From contig NZ_JAUUDS010000004.1 of NCBI RefSeq assembly GCF_030678875.1, forward strand, positions 124,001-188,000: a stretch of 64,000 bases of DNA, given 5' to 3'. Below the pieces are notes generated by a model, which saw only the letters and a program-made list of their open reading frames with translations, had not been told where the DNA came from and searched no databases. How positions within the stretch are numbered: the first letter of the stretch is position 1; each line of letters starts with the position of its first letter. The position numbers and the translations under genes were made by a program. This document shows positions 1-10,000 of the stretch, piece after piece. The DNA comes from Sphingomonas aurea. GTDB lineage: Bacteria > Pseudomonadota > Alphaproteobacteria > Sphingomonadales > Sphingomonadaceae.

Positions 1-40
1 CAGGTGGGCGAAGACCCGCCGGCTGTTGAGAGGATCACCG

Positions 41-2221
41 ATGCGCCTTCGCACCCTGCTTGCCGCTTCCACCGCACTCGTGCTCGCCCTGCCCGTAATG
101 GCGCACGCGCAGGTCGCGAATACGCCCGATGCGACCGATACCGCCGCACCGAACCAAGCCGTCGGACCGGCGCCGCAGACCGGCGACCAGGATATCGTCG
201 TCACCGCCCGCAAGCGCGCGGAGACGCTGCTCGACGTGCCGATCGCCGCCACCGCGATCAGCGGCAACACGTTGACAGAACGTGGCATCAACTCGGTGCG
301 CGAGGCGGCGGCGCTGACCCCCGGCCTGAACATCGCCAGCGACGGCGCGGGCCGCGCCTTCGTCTCGATCCGCGGCGTCGGCGTGACCCTGGTCCAGTCG
401 GTGCAGCCGGGCGTCGGCCTGTTTATCAACGGCATCTACCAGCCCAACACGTCCTACCTGAACAACCCGCTGCTCGACATCGACCGGATCGAGGTGCTGC
501 GCGGGCCGCAGGGCACCCTCTATGGCAAGAACACGCTGGGCGGCGCGATCAACGTCATCACCCGCCAGCCGTCCAACGAAGTCGAGGCGCGCGGCAATTT
601 CAGCTTCGCCGGCCCGGACGACAGCCTGCTCGCCTCCGCCTCGGTCAGCGGCCCGATCATCCGCGACGTGCTGCAGGTCCGGATCGCCGCCGGACACCGC
701 CAGCAGGACGGCTTCGCGCGCAACACGCTGCTGAACATCAACGCCAGCCCGTTCAAGACCGACTCGCTGAACGGCACGATCCGCTTCGCGCCGGTCGGCG
801 ACGTGGTGCTGACCGTCAACGGCTATTACGACTGGGTGAAGGGCGCCAACACGCCCTATGCCCGCGTCACCGGCCCGACCGACTATTCGCGCTCGGTCCA
901 GTTCAACGTGCCCTCGCGGATCGAGTATCGCTATCGTGGCGTGAATGCCCGGCTGGAGACGCCGATCGACGCGATCGGGTCGAAGTTCACGCTGGTCGGC
1001 TCCTATGACGCGCGCGACGGCCTGTCGCCCAACGCCGACGCCGATTTCGGCCCCGCCGACATCGCCCGCGCCAACGGCACCGACACGCTGCGCACGAAGA
1101 CGGTGGAGGCGCGGCTCGATTCGGACATCACCGGCACGGTCAGCTCGCTGTTCGGCCTGTTCTACAGTCGCGAGGAGGCGACGGCGTTCGACCGTACGCG
1201 GATCATCCCCGCCAACCTGACCCGCCTGACCAACAGCGCGAACAAGGCGGATACCTATGCGGCCTTCGGCACGCTGTTCTGGAAGCCGACGACCGCGTGG
1301 GAAGTCGCGCTCGGCCTGCGCTACGATCACGAGAAGCGCAGCTCGGATGGCAGTGTCAGCATCACCGCCGGCGCGGTGACGCTGCCGACTACCTTCACCA
1401 CCGCCCAGCTGAAGTCGAACCAGGTCGAGCCGCGCCTGTCGATTACCCGCCACTGGACCCCGCAGCTGATGACCTATGCCTCGGTCGCCCGCGGTTATCG
1501 TGGCGGCGGCTTCAACGCCCCGACCGCGCCGGTCCGCCAGTACAAGGGCGACTCGGCCTGGACCTATGAGGTCGGGTCCAAGTACATCTCGCCCAACCGC
1601 GCGTTCAGCCTGTCGGGCGATGTCTTCTACAACGACTATTCCAACTATATCGGCCTGAACTCGATCGCCCCGGCCGCCGGCGGCGGGCTGGTGACGGTCG
1701 ACCTGAACACCGGCGACGTCGAGAGCTATGGCGCCGAGCTGGAGGCTACGATCCGACCAACCAGCAACTGGTCGATCAACGGCGGCGCCACCTATATGCA
1801 CGCGCGGATCACCGACGCGTCACCCTATACCGCGGTGACCGGCCGGACCCTGTCGTCGGACCGGCTGACCTTCCAGCCCGATTTCACCGGCAACGTCTAT
1901 ACCGACTATACCATCCCGCTCGGCGGCACCGACACGCTGACCCTGACCGGCGGCGTCGTCGCAAAGGGCAAGCGGCTGGCCGCGACGCTCAACCAGACCA
2001 CGCCGACCTTTCTGAAGGGCTATGCGCTGGTCAACGCCGCGATCACCTGGCGCAGCGGCCCGGTCGAGCTGGCGGTGTTCGCCAACAACCTGTTCCAGAA
2101 GGACTATTTCGACGCCTATATTGAAAAGACGACGTTGGCGCTCGCCGGCCTGCCCGCGTCGGACCTGGGCATCATCGGCGACCGCCGCCGCGTCGGCGTG
2201 CGCCTCGGCTTCCGGTTCTGA
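41..2221 (+). CDS. TonB-dependent outer-membrane receptor
   Basis: A 726-residue TonB-dependent receptor for energised uptake of an unidentified substrate across the outer membrane. The ATG at 41 follows a purine-rich GAGAGG site and opens a clear signal peptide (MRLRTLLAAS..., cleavage near AHA-Q at about residue 24). A TonB-box-like segment (DIVVTARKRAE) follows, then the plug domain with VLRGPQGTLYGKNTLGGAIN near residues 150-170, and a long beta-barrel ending in the terminal aromatic F typical of outer-membrane barrels. A FAD dehydrogenase starts 4 bp after the stop, so the two are probably co-transcribed and the substrate may be linked to a hydroxy acid. Family is certain; the substrate is not. 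Confidence 0.95.
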   Translation: MRLRTLLAASTALVLALPVMAHAQVANTPDATDTAAPNQAVGPAPQTGDQDIVVTARKRAETLLDVPIAATAISGNTLTERGINSVREAAALTPGLNIASDGAGRAFVSIRGVGVTLVQSVQPGVGLFINGIYQPNTSYLNNPLLDIDRIEVLRGPQGTLYGKNTLGGAINVITRQPSNEVEARGNFSFAGPDDSLLASASVSGPIIRDVLQVRIAAGHRQQDGFARNTLLNINASPFKTDSLNGTIRFAPVGDVVLTVNGYYDWVKGANTPYARVTGPTDYSRSVQFNVPSRIEYRYRGVNARLETPIDAIGSKFTLVGSYDARDGLSPNADADFGPADIARANGTDTLRTKTVEARLDSDITGTVSSLFGLFYSREEATAFDRTRIIPANLTRLTNSANKADTYAAFGTLFWKPTTAWEVALGLRYDHEKRSSDGSVSITAGAVTLPTTFTTAQLKSNQVEPRLSITRHWTPQLMTYASVARGYRGGGFNAPTAPVRQYKGDSAWTYEVGSKYISPNRAFSLSGDVFYNDYSNYIGLNSIAPAAGGGLVTVDLNTGDVESYGAELEATIRPTSNWSINGGATYMHARITDASPYTAVTGRTLSSDRLTFQPDFTGNVYTDYTIPLGGTDTLTLTGGVVAKGKRLAATLNQTTPTFLKGYALVNAAITWRSGPVELAVFANNLFQKDYFDAYIEKTTLALAGLPASDLGIIGDRRRVGVRLGFRF

Positions 2222-2225
2222 TCCG

Positions 2226-3626
2226 ATGCACGGCGCCCTGCCCCCGCCCCGCACGCCGCTCGACCCGGCGTTCCTCGAGCGACTGCGCGAGCGGTTCGGC
2301 CGCGACCTGCACCAGTCGGCGTCGATGCTGCACCAGCACGGCGCGAACGAGGCGCATTTCGACGTCGTCCTGCCCGACGCCGTTGTCTTCGCCCGCTCGA
2401 CCGAGGACGTGGTCGACCTAGTCAAGCTGTGCGTCGCCGCCGGCGTGCCGATCGTGCCGTTCGGTGCCGGCACCTCGATCGAGGGCAATGCCGTGCCGGT
2501 CCGCGGCGGCGTCAGCGTCAACCTGGGCGAGATGAACCAGATCGTCGCGGTCAGCCCCGAGGATTTCGACTGCACCGTCCAGGCGGGCTGCCGCCGCGAG
2601 CAGCTGAACGAGCATCTGCGCGACACCGGCCTGTTCTTCCCGATCGATCCCGGTGCCAACGCGACGATCGGCGGCATGGCCTCCACCCGCGCGAGCGGCA
2701 CCAACGCCGTCCGCTACGGCACGATGCGCGAGGCCGTCCTGAGCCTGAAGGTGGTGACGCCCGACGGCAAGGTCATCACCACGGCCCGCCGCGCCCGCAA
2801 GTCGGCCGCCGGATACGACCTGACCCGCCTCTACGTCGGCAGCGAGGGGACGCTGGGCATCATCACGGAAGTGACGTTGCGCCTGCATCCCATCCCCGAG
2901 ACGATCTCGGCCGCGGTCTGCGGGTTCGAAACGCTGGAGGGGGCGGTCACCACCGTGGTCCAGTCGATCCAGTCGGGCGTGCCGCTGGCCCGGGTCGAGA
3001 TCCTCGACGACATGCAGATCCGCGCGGTCAACGCCTGGTCGAAACTGGCGCTGCCCGAGGTGACGACCTTGTTCTTCGAATTCCACGGCTCGCCCGGCAG
3101 CGTCGCCGAGCAGGTCGAGATCGTCGGCATGCTGGCGGCCGAGAATGGCGGCGGGGAGTTCGCCTGGTCGAACCTGCCCGAGGAACGCGCCAAGCTGTGG
3201 AAGGCGCGGCACGAGGCCTACTACGCCGCCGTCGCGCTCCGCCCCGGCGCGGTCGGCTGGGCAACCGACGTGTGCGTGCCGATCAGCCGCCTGCCGGAGT
3301 GCATCACCGAGACGAAGCGCGACCTGGCCGCCGCCAGCCTGCCCGCGACGATCCTGGGCCATGTCGGCGACGGCAATTTCCACGTCATCTTCGCGATGGA
3401 TCCCGACTCGGCCGAGGAGCAGGCCGAGGTACAGGCGATCAACGCCCGCCTGGTCGCCCGCGCGCTGGCGATGGACGGCACCTGCACCGGCGAGCACGGC
3501 ATCGGCCTGGGCAAGCAGGATTGGCTGGTCGAGGAACTGGGCGACGCCGTCGACGTGATGCGCGTGCTGAAGCGCGCACTCGACCCGCGCGACCTGTTCA
3601 ATCCAGGCAAAATCTTCGCGCTTTGA
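2226..3626 (+). CDS. FAD-binding D-lactate dehydrogenase (cytochrome)-type oxidoreductase
   Basis: A 466-residue member of the LDHD/GlcD flavoprotein family, which oxidises D-2-hydroxy acids (D-lactate, glycolate or similar) and passes electrons to cytochrome c or quinone. The FAD-binding PCMH domain carries PFGAGTSIEGN (about residues 78-88) and the GTNAVRYGTM stretch. The C-terminal FAD-oxidase domain carries GHVGDGNFH (about 378-386), GTCTGEHGIGLGK and a closing NPGKIF. Length fits the family. No signal peptide or membrane segment is seen. The gene starts 4 bp after the upstream TBDR and precedes an MFS transporter and two regulators, which suggests import followed by oxidation of a hydroxy acid. 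The exact substrate cannot be read from sequence. Confidence 0.9.
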   Translation: MHGALPPPRTPLDPAFLERLRERFGRDLHQSASMLHQHGANEAHFDVVLPDAVVFARSTEDVVDLVKLCVAAGVPIVPFGAGTSIEGNAVPVRGGVSVNLGEMNQIVAVSPEDFDCTVQAGCRREQLNEHLRDTGLFFPIDPGANATIGGMASTRASGTNAVRYGTMREAVLSLKVVTPDGKVITTARRARKSAAGYDLTRLYVGSEGTLGIITEVTLRLHPIPETISAAVCGFETLEGAVTTVVQSIQSGVPLARVEILDDMQIRAVNAWSKLALPEVTTLFFEFHGSPGSVAEQVEIVGMLAAENGGGEFAWSNLPEERAKLWKARHEAYYAAVALRPGAVGWATDVCVPISRLPECITETKRDLAAASLPATILGHVGDGNFHVIFAMDPDSAEEQAEVQAINARLVARALAMDGTCTGEHGIGLGKQDWLVEELGDAVDVMRVLKRALDPRDLFNPGKIFAL

Positions 3627-3653
3627 AAGGCTCGGTTACTGAAATCCGCGCTT

Positions 3654-3749
3654 CGTCATGCCGGGCTCGTCCCGGCATCCACCGGTCCGCAAAAACAACG
3701 GCGTGAGCGCACGCGGCGCGGTGGATGCCGGGACGAGCCCGGCATGACG
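3654..3749. repeat. REP-like element: perfect 31-bp inverted repeat
   Basis: Positions 3654-3684 and 3719-3749 are exact reverse complements over 31 bp, separated by 34 bp. Each arm is itself an internal palindrome (ATGCCGGG...CCCGGCAT), so the element can fold either as two small hairpins or as one long stem. This is the layout of repetitive extragenic palindrome pairs, and GTCATGCCGGG-type motifs are common between genes in alphaproteobacteria. It lies between the FAD dehydrogenase and the MFS gene, where it could attenuate transcription. No T-run follows. Only this one copy is present in the window. Confidence 0.85.
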
Positions 3750-3880
3750 ACGAGAGGGGCACTGGCCAAGAACTTCCACGCCAATCGCCTTCGGGAAGGG
3801 ACTGATCCTGGATCGGTCTGGCCCCACGCCCACCCCGCCCATGCCACTCCGGCACTACGCGACGAAAGATGAGGACGCCG

Positions 3881-5179
3881 ATGCCCGACACCGCAGCGAC
3901 ACCCGAGCGTCCCTTCACTCGCTCGCTTGGCCCGCTCCTGATCCTCGCTCTCGCCATGCTGCTGGGCTTCGCGATGATGCAGTCGTTCGGCACGGTGCAG
4001 GAGGGCGCCAAGGCGGAAATGGGCCTCAGCGACTATACGCTCAGCCTGATCCAGGGGTTGAGCGCGGCGCTGCCGCTGGCACTGTTCTCGATCCCGATCG
4101 GCATCCTCGTCGACCGACACAATCGCGTCCGGATCATGATCGCGCTGGTCGCCACCTTCGTCGCCGGTACCTGGCTGACGGCGTTCGCGACGGGGCCGTG
4201 GCTGCTCTTCGTCGCGCGGATGCTGGCCGGGGTCGGCACGACCGGCGCGCTGACCGCGGCGCTGTCGCTGTGCGCCGACCTGTGCGCCCCCGCCCAGCGC
4301 GGACGGGCGCTGCTGATCGTCGGGCTGGGCAAGTCGCTGGGCCAGGCGGCGGCGTTCGGGCTGGTCGGCCTGTTCTTCGGCTGGTTCGTCGGCAATCCCG
4401 GCCTGCTCGGCGGGCTGGCGCCGTGGCGCGGTTCGCACGCCCTGCTCGCGGCGGTCGGCACGGTGGCGATGCTGCCGCTGTTCCTGCTGCGCGAGCCGGC
4501 CCGTCACGAGGTCGCGGCAAGTACGCACGCGCCGTTCCGCATCATCGTCGCCGAACTGTGGGGCCGCCGCGGCTTCCTGCTGCCGCTATTCCTCGGCCAG
4601 GTCAGCGTCATCATGGCCGACGCCGCCGGAACGATCTGGGCGGCGCCGGTGCTGTCGCGCAGCTTCGCGCTGCAGCCGCAGGACTTCGCGGCATGGATGG
4701 CGCCGCTCATGTTCATCGCCGGCACCGCCGGTGCGGCCGTCGGCGGCCTGTCCGCCGATCTGGGTCAGAAGAGCGCGCGCCGCGGCGGCTTGCTGATCGG
4801 CGCGATCATCGCCGCTGCGATCGGCGTTCCCGCCGCGCTGTTCCCGGTCGCCCCGTCGGTGCCGATGTTCGCGATCGCCTTCGGGACGCTGATCCTGGCG
4901 GGCTCGCTGACCGGTGCCGTCACGTCGGTGGCGCTGACCGTGTTCATCCCCAACGAGCTTCGCGGCCTGTGCATCGGTGCCTTCCTGGCGGTTGCCGGAC
5001 TGATCGGGTTCGGACTTGCACCGCCGCTGGTCGCCGCGGTCAGCGGCCTGCTGGGCGGCGAGCAGCACCTGGCGGGCGGCCTGGCGATCGTCGGCGTGGC
5101 GACCAGCATCGTCTCGCTCATCGCGTTCATCGTCGCGATGCGCCGCGCGCCAATTTCGGCAACGGCGGAACCTATCTGA
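3881..5179 (+). CDS. MFS transporter
   Basis: A major facilitator superfamily inner-membrane transporter of 432 residues with about 12 hydrophobic segments and a short charged N-terminus (MPDTAATPERPFTRSLG). A loop motif of the DRHNRVR type follows the second or third segment (IPIGILVDRHNRVRIMIAL), as in MFS loop 2-3. The ATG at 3881 is preferred because GATGAGG lies 6 bp upstream; an in-frame ATG at 3869 would add four residues. It lies between the hydroxy-acid dehydrogenase and the AraC/GntR regulator pair and is a candidate for the inner-membrane uptake step of that locus. The substrate is unknown. Confidence 0.9.
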   Translation: MPDTAATPERPFTRSLGPLLILALAMLLGFAMMQSFGTVQEGAKAEMGLSDYTLSLIQGLSAALPLALFSIPIGILVDRHNRVRIMIALVATFVAGTWLTAFATGPWLLFVARMLAGVGTTGALTAALSLCADLCAPAQRGRALLIVGLGKSLGQAAAFGLVGLFFGWFVGNPGLLGGLAPWRGSHALLAAVGTVAMLPLFLLREPARHEVAASTHAPFRIIVAELWGRRGFLLPLFLGQVSVIMADAAGTIWAAPVLSRSFALQPQDFAAWMAPLMFIAGTAGAAVGGLSADLGQKSARRGGLLIGAIIAAAIGVPAALFPVAPSVPMFAIAFGTLILAGSLTGAVTSVALTVFIPNELRGLCIGAFLAVAGLIGFGLAPPLVAAVSGLLGGEQHLAGGLAIVGVATSIVSLIAFIVAMRRAPISATAEPI

Positions 5180-5191
5180 AAGCTATTGCAT

Positions 5192-5208
5192 CACCTATCG
5201 GATAGGTG
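5192..5208. promoter_or_regulatory. 17-bp palindrome upstream of AraC gene (operator or weak hairpin)
   Basis: CACCTATC-G-GATAGGTG is a perfect palindrome 12 bp after the MFS stop and about 42 bp before the AraC-type gene. No T-run follows, so it is unlikely to be an intrinsic terminator. Position and symmetry suit an operator for the downstream regulator genes. No experimental support is available. Confidence 0.4.
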
Positions 5209-5250
5209 CATGATCCTCCTCAGACCCGACAACAGGGCGCAGGAGCGAGG

Positions 5251-5997
5251 ATGATGAAGACGCGGCTCGAGGTTTCGCCGGAAATGCTCGCCTTTGTGGG
5301 GCAAGGGGCGCTGCCGGGCGGTGAGTGGCCGAAGGACTCGGTGGCCTTCGCCTATCGCCTCGCCCCTGCCAGCTTCGCCTTCCATCCCGATCCAGACGCG
5401 GACGATCTGGCGGACGGCGATATCGTCTTCGTCGTGGCGGTGGACGCATGCATCCGTATCTTCGGCGTGGTGCCGATGGTCGCCGCGACCTGGCACATCC
5501 CCATCGAGATGCGCGGCATCGCGCTGGCCGTGCAGGAATGCCGGCTGCCGGGCATGGCCGGCACCACGCTGCGCGTCGCCAAGAGCATCGAGCTGCTCTG
5601 CATCACCTTCGAGAAGCTGGGCGATGACAGCCTGATCCCCGCCGACGGCGCCGGCACCCTGTCTGCCGCGGAGGCGCAGCGGATCGCCGACGCCCGCCGC
5701 CTGATCGACGAGCGCTGGCACGAGAAGCTGACGCTCGACTCGATCTCCCGCGCCTGCGGACTGAACCGTGCCAAGCTGACCCGCGGCTTCCGCTCGATGT
5801 TCGCGATGAGCGTCGCCGACGCGATCGCCGACCGGCGGCTGGGCGGCGCGCGCGACCTGCTGCTGGCCACCGACCTGCCCGTCTCGTCGATCGGCTATCG
5901 CTGCGGCTATCTGAACAATGCCAGCTTCACCCGCGCCTTCTCGCGCCGCTTCGGCCAGGCGCCGACCCAGTTCCGCAACCGGCAGCTGGCGGCATGA
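5251..5997 (+). CDS. AraC family transcriptional regulator
   Basis: A 248-residue regulator. The last ~100 residues form the AraC/XylS double helix-turn-helix: first helix pair in LTLDSISRACGLNRAKLTRG, then the second with PVSSIGYRCGYLNNASFTRA and the family's closing F..RFG.APTQFR. The N-terminal ~140 residues are an unassigned sensing domain. The ATG at 5251 follows AGGAGCGAGG; a second ATG lies at 5254. The stop overlaps the GntR gene start (ATGA at 5994-5997), so the two regulators are translationally coupled. The palindrome at 5192-5208 may be a binding site. Likely targets are the upstream TBDR, dehydrogenase and MFS genes, by position only. Confidence 0.9.
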   Translation: MMKTRLEVSPEMLAFVGQGALPGGEWPKDSVAFAYRLAPASFAFHPDPDADDLADGDIVFVVAVDACIRIFGVVPMVAATWHIPIEMRGIALAVQECRLPGMAGTTLRVAKSIELLCITFEKLGDDSLIPADGAGTLSAAEAQRIADARRLIDERWHEKLTLDSISRACGLNRAKLTRGFRSMFAMSVADAIADRRLGGARDLLLATDLPVSSIGYRCGYLNNASFTRAFSRRFGQAPTQFRNRQLAA

Positions 5998-6692
5998 GCA
6001 CCGCCATATCGGGCTCGCTGGTCGAGCAGGCGGTCCGCCGCATCCGCAACCATATCCGCGAGCAGGACCTGAAGGTCGGCGACACGCTGCCCGGCGAAGG
6101 CCAGTTCGCCAGCGACCTGGGCGTCAGCCGCGCGGTGATGCGCGAGGCGTTCGGTGCCTTGGCCGCGCTGCGCCTGATCGACGTCGGCAATGGCCGCAAG
6201 GCGCGGGTCGGTGCGATCGACGGCTCGGTCATGGCCGCCTCGATCGATCACGCCGTCGCCACCGCACAGGTCACCACCGCGCAGGTGTGGGACGTCCGCC
6301 GCACGCTGGAGCTGCGCACCGCCGCCCTCGCCGCGGAGAATCGCAGCGACGAGGATGCGCGCGCCATCGCCGACCACGCCGCCTGCATGGCGCAGGACGG
6401 CAACGATCTCGACAAGCTGATCGGCCACGACATCGCCTTTCACCAGGCGGTGGCACGCGCGGGCGGCAACGCGCTGTTCCATCAGATCGTGCGCTCGTTC
6501 GAGCAGCTGATGCGCATCGCCGTGCCGACCGCCTGGCAGACGCGCGAGACGCCTCTCCAACGTGACGCGGTTTTCGCCGTGCACCGAAACCTCGCCACCG
6601 CCATCGCCGATCGCGACGCGGCCGCCGCAGCGACGCTGATGGAAGCGCATTTCGACAAGTCGATCAGCGACATATTCGACGGCTCGCGCTAG
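5994..6692 (+). CDS. GntR family (FadR/FCD subfamily) transcriptional regulator
   Basis: A 232-residue GntR regulator. Residues 8-75 form the winged helix (DTLPGEGQFASDLGVSRAVMREAFGALAALRLIDVGNG). The remainder is an all-helical FCD effector domain with the pattern D...H..F H......GN.L, which in this family holds a metal and a carboxylate ligand. FCD regulators commonly respond to organic acids, which fits the neighbouring hydroxy-acid dehydrogenase. The start overlaps the AraC stop by 4 bp. Effector and operator are not identifiable here. Confidence 0.92.
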   Translation: MSTAISGSLVEQAVRRIRNHIREQDLKVGDTLPGEGQFASDLGVSRAVMREAFGALAALRLIDVGNGRKARVGAIDGSVMAASIDHAVATAQVTTAQVWDVRRTLELRTAALAAENRSDEDARAIADHAACMAQDGNDLDKLIGHDIAFHQAVARAGGNALFHQIVRSFEQLMRIAVPTAWQTRETPLQRDAVFAVHRNLATAIADRDAAAAATLMEAHFDKSISDIFDGSR

Positions 6693-7062
6693 CCGCCCTC
6701 CCCCACGTCCGACCCGACCGTTCTGCCACAGGAGTGTGGCCGATCCGCCGCGCGCGTGCGGTTTTGGTATTGTGAACGATCTCAAAAGATGCTTATCAGA
6801 ACCCAAGCAGTGGAAATGACTGCGAATGGGAGGATGAGGATGATGACCGAGCAGGTCAGGCGTCACCGTCACGTGGCGCGCCGGGCAACCCGATCGAGAA
6901 TGACCGGCTGATCGCGCGCTGCTGCTGACGGCGCGTCACGTCGCGCGTCGCCACCAGGATTTTCACGGCTGTCGACACGGGCGGTGCGGAGACGCGCCGA
7001 CGCGGGCGCATGCGTGCGCTCTCCCGATAAGAACGAAGAATTACAGGAGAGGAACAGGGGAC
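6693..7062. other. Intergenic region, TBDR promoter region
   Basis: 370 bp between the GntR gene and the next TBDR. It holds a small stem at 6725-6740 (GCCACA-GGAG-TGTGGC, no T-run), a LacI-type operator at 6770-6785, and a possible 23-codon basic reading frame (6840-6911) behind a GGGAGG site. The TBDR itself has a strong AGGAGAGG site just upstream of 7063. No further gene is seen. Confidence 0.6.
6770..6785. promoter_or_regulatory. Putative LacI-family operator
   Basis: TTGTGAACGATCTCAA is a 16-bp imperfect palindrome centred on CG (6 of 8 pairs match). It fits the general LacI-family pattern TG..A.CG.T..CA. It lies about 280 bp upstream of the TBDR at 7063, whose locus encodes a LacI regulator at 13370. 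The assignment rests on pattern and context only. Confidence 0.45.
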
Positions 7063-10000
7063 ATGCACATTCGATCGACCATCGCCGCGCTGCTGGCGTC
7101 GAGCACGCTCGTCGCGCCGGCCATGGCGCAGACCGACGTGACCGCGCAGAACACGGTGACGCCGCCGTCGACCACCGAACCGGCGGTGGACGCGGGCGCG
7201 CCCAACGATGCCGGGTCCGGCGACGAGATCGTCGTCACCGGCATCCGCGCCAGCCAGGCCAAGTCGGTCGACATCAAGCGTCAGGCGGCGGCGATCGTCG
7301 ATGCGATCAGCGCCGAGGATATCGGCAAGCTGCCCGACGTCACCATCGTCGACTCGCTCCAGCGCATCTCCGGCGTCCAGATCCAGCGGTCGGCCGGCGA
7401 AGGCGCCACCGTCAACATCCGCGGCCTGCCGCAGGTGGTGACGCTGCTGAACGGCGAGCAGTATCTGTCGCCCGCCAATCTGGGCAGCGCACAGCCCAAC
7501 CTGAACGACATTCCCGCCCAGCTGATGAGCGGCGTGGTGGTGTTCAAGTCGCAGGACGTGCGCAACGCGCAGTCGGGTATTTCCGGCACGATCGACCTGC
7601 GCACCCGCCGCCCGTTCGACTTCAAGAACGGCCTGACCGTCTCGGGTCAGGGCGAATATTCGACCGGTCGCGACACCCGCGACGATAACTATCTGGCGAG
7701 CGGCCTGGTCAGCTATCGCACCGGGCGCCTGGGCGTGCTGGCGACCGCGGCGTACAGTGAGGTGACGCTGGGCAACAACTATGCCGGCATCTCGGGCGGC
7801 ACCTTCGGCAATAACGAGTGGGGCGGCAACGAGGCCGCCAACTGGATCGCGCCGCACGGCTACGACACCTTCCACCGCGAGGTGGAGCGCCAGCGGCTCG
7901 GCATCTCGGGCGCGGTGCAGTGGGAGATCGACGACGGCGTGACCCTGACCGGCGAGGGCTTCTACACCCGCTTCGTCGAGCATAACCGCGCCGCGGGCAT
8001 GAACATCTCGAACCGCTGGACCGGCGTGAACTGGACCCAGCCGCTGGTTTCCACTGACTCCGGTCAGGTCAATGCCGGCAACGGCAAGCCCTGGCTCGAC
8101 GTCGACCAGTATAATCTCGATGCCTGGTGGGTGAACTCCTTCTCGGTCAACCGCTCGATCAAGTCGGAGTCCAAGAACTTCAACCTCGAGCTGAAGTGGG
8201 ACAAGGGCGGCCCCTTCACCTTCACCGCGCGCGGCGTCTACGCGGATGCGAATTACCTCAACACCAACGGTCAGGTGCAGGGCGACCTGTCGAACTGGCG
8301 CGCGTCGACCACCGACGGCAGCGTCGACCACACCTTCACGCTGTTCCGCAACGCCGCAGACCCGACCCGCGGCACCTTCTATCCGGCGAACATCGCGTCG
8401 CGCTTCCCGGCGTCGCGCTATACGAACAACGTCGTCGGCAGCAACGGTGGTCGCTACGTCGATCCCAACCCGCTCGGCTATGCCCGCGATCCGCAGCTGA
8501 CGCTCGACATCTCGGGCCGCAACGCCGTCTGGTCCGGCTTCGACCGACCGATCGGCGGCGGGCTGGGCGCCAATTCGACGCTGCGCGACTATATGTCGAA
8601 CCTCGACAGCTATACGGTCGGTGCCTACTCGTCAGAGGGCAACAACCGGAACCGGTCGAACCTCTACGCCTTCCGCCTCGACGGTGCGTATGATTTCGAG
8701 AAGGACGGCGACAAGCTGTTCGGCCTGCTGAAGCGCGTCGACGTCGGCGGGCGCGGCAGCCGGCGGCGGACCTCGATCTCGGTCTATCACCTGTTCTCGA
8801 ACTTCTACGCCGGCAACGGCGCGTCGAACCCGAATGGCTGCCCGGTCCAGTGGAAGGCGATCGACGTCGTCATGGACAACCCGCAATGCTCCGCGGGCGA
8901 GCAGGTCGCCAATCCGTTGTTCAACCCGGCGCTGCCGGTCAGCGCGAGCAATCCGCAGACCGTATTCCAGGGCTACACCGTCAACCGCCCGACCCGGCTG
9001 GCCGAGAACAACAACACCTATTTCCTGACCGACTTCGGTTCGGTGACGAAGGGCTTCCCGGGCGTGTGGGTCGCCGACCCGCGCGACTTCGACGATCCCG
9101 TCGCCTTCCAGGAGCGGGTGTTCGGCAACGCCTTCCCGGTCATCATCCCCGGCTCGTCCTACGACGTCGATTTTTACGAGCAGTCGGCCTATGCCAACAC
9201 CGTGCTGGAAACCGGCCCGGTCACGGCCAATGTCGGGCTGAAGGTCGTCCGCACCAAGATCCGCGTCCGCCAGAACCTGACCGGCGCGACCGTGGCCTAT
9301 GGCGACACCAACATCGACACCGGCGATTTCTTCGCGGGCAACGAATATACCGATTGGCTGCCGACGGTGAACGTCCAGTGGAACGTCACCGACCGGCTGA
9401 AGCTGCGCGCGGCCTTCGCCAAGACGATGATCCCGCTCGACCTGGGCAATTACGGCGGCGGCCTGTCGATCTCGACGGCGGACTCCTCCGGCCCGACCGC
9501 GGCCAACCCCAACGCCTCGCCGATCGGCGTGCGCCAGGTGACGGGCGCCTCGTCTAGCGGCAACCCCGACCTGAACCCGTGGCGGTCGAACAACTATGAC
9601 GCGGCGATCGAATATTATCTCGGCCGGGCGACGCTGTTGAACGTCGGCGTGTTCAAGCTCGACATCAACAGCTTCGTCACCACCCAGACGCTGAACGACG
9701 GCCGCTTCGCCGACGGCGACGGCGTGATCCGCCGCGACGTGCCGTTCACCCGGCCGATCCAGGGCGACGGCGGCTCCCTGCAGGGTGTCGAGGCAGGCGC
9801 CAAGGTCGCCTTTGCCGACCTGATCGACGGTGGCGGGCTGTTCCGCAACTTCGGTATCGATGCGAACTACACCTTCTCGGACAGTTCGCAGCGTGACCGC
9901 AGCATCGACGGCAAGAAGCTGCCCTTCTACGACAATTCGCGTCACCAGGTGAATGCCGCGCTATGGTATCAGGACGCCCGGTTGCAGGCGCGTATCGCCT

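Noticed and set aside
35-1801. 588-residue reading frame on the minus strand
   Set aside because: It is antisense to the first TBDR, Arg/Gly/Ala-rich and without domain features; a typical high-GC shadow frame.
2429-3706. 425-residue plus-strand frame inside the FAD dehydrogenase
   Set aside because: Arg-rich alternative frame of a well-supported flavoprotein gene.
5192-5208. Intrinsic terminator after the MFS gene
   Set aside because: The palindrome is perfect but has no T-run after it on either strand; listed as a possible operator.
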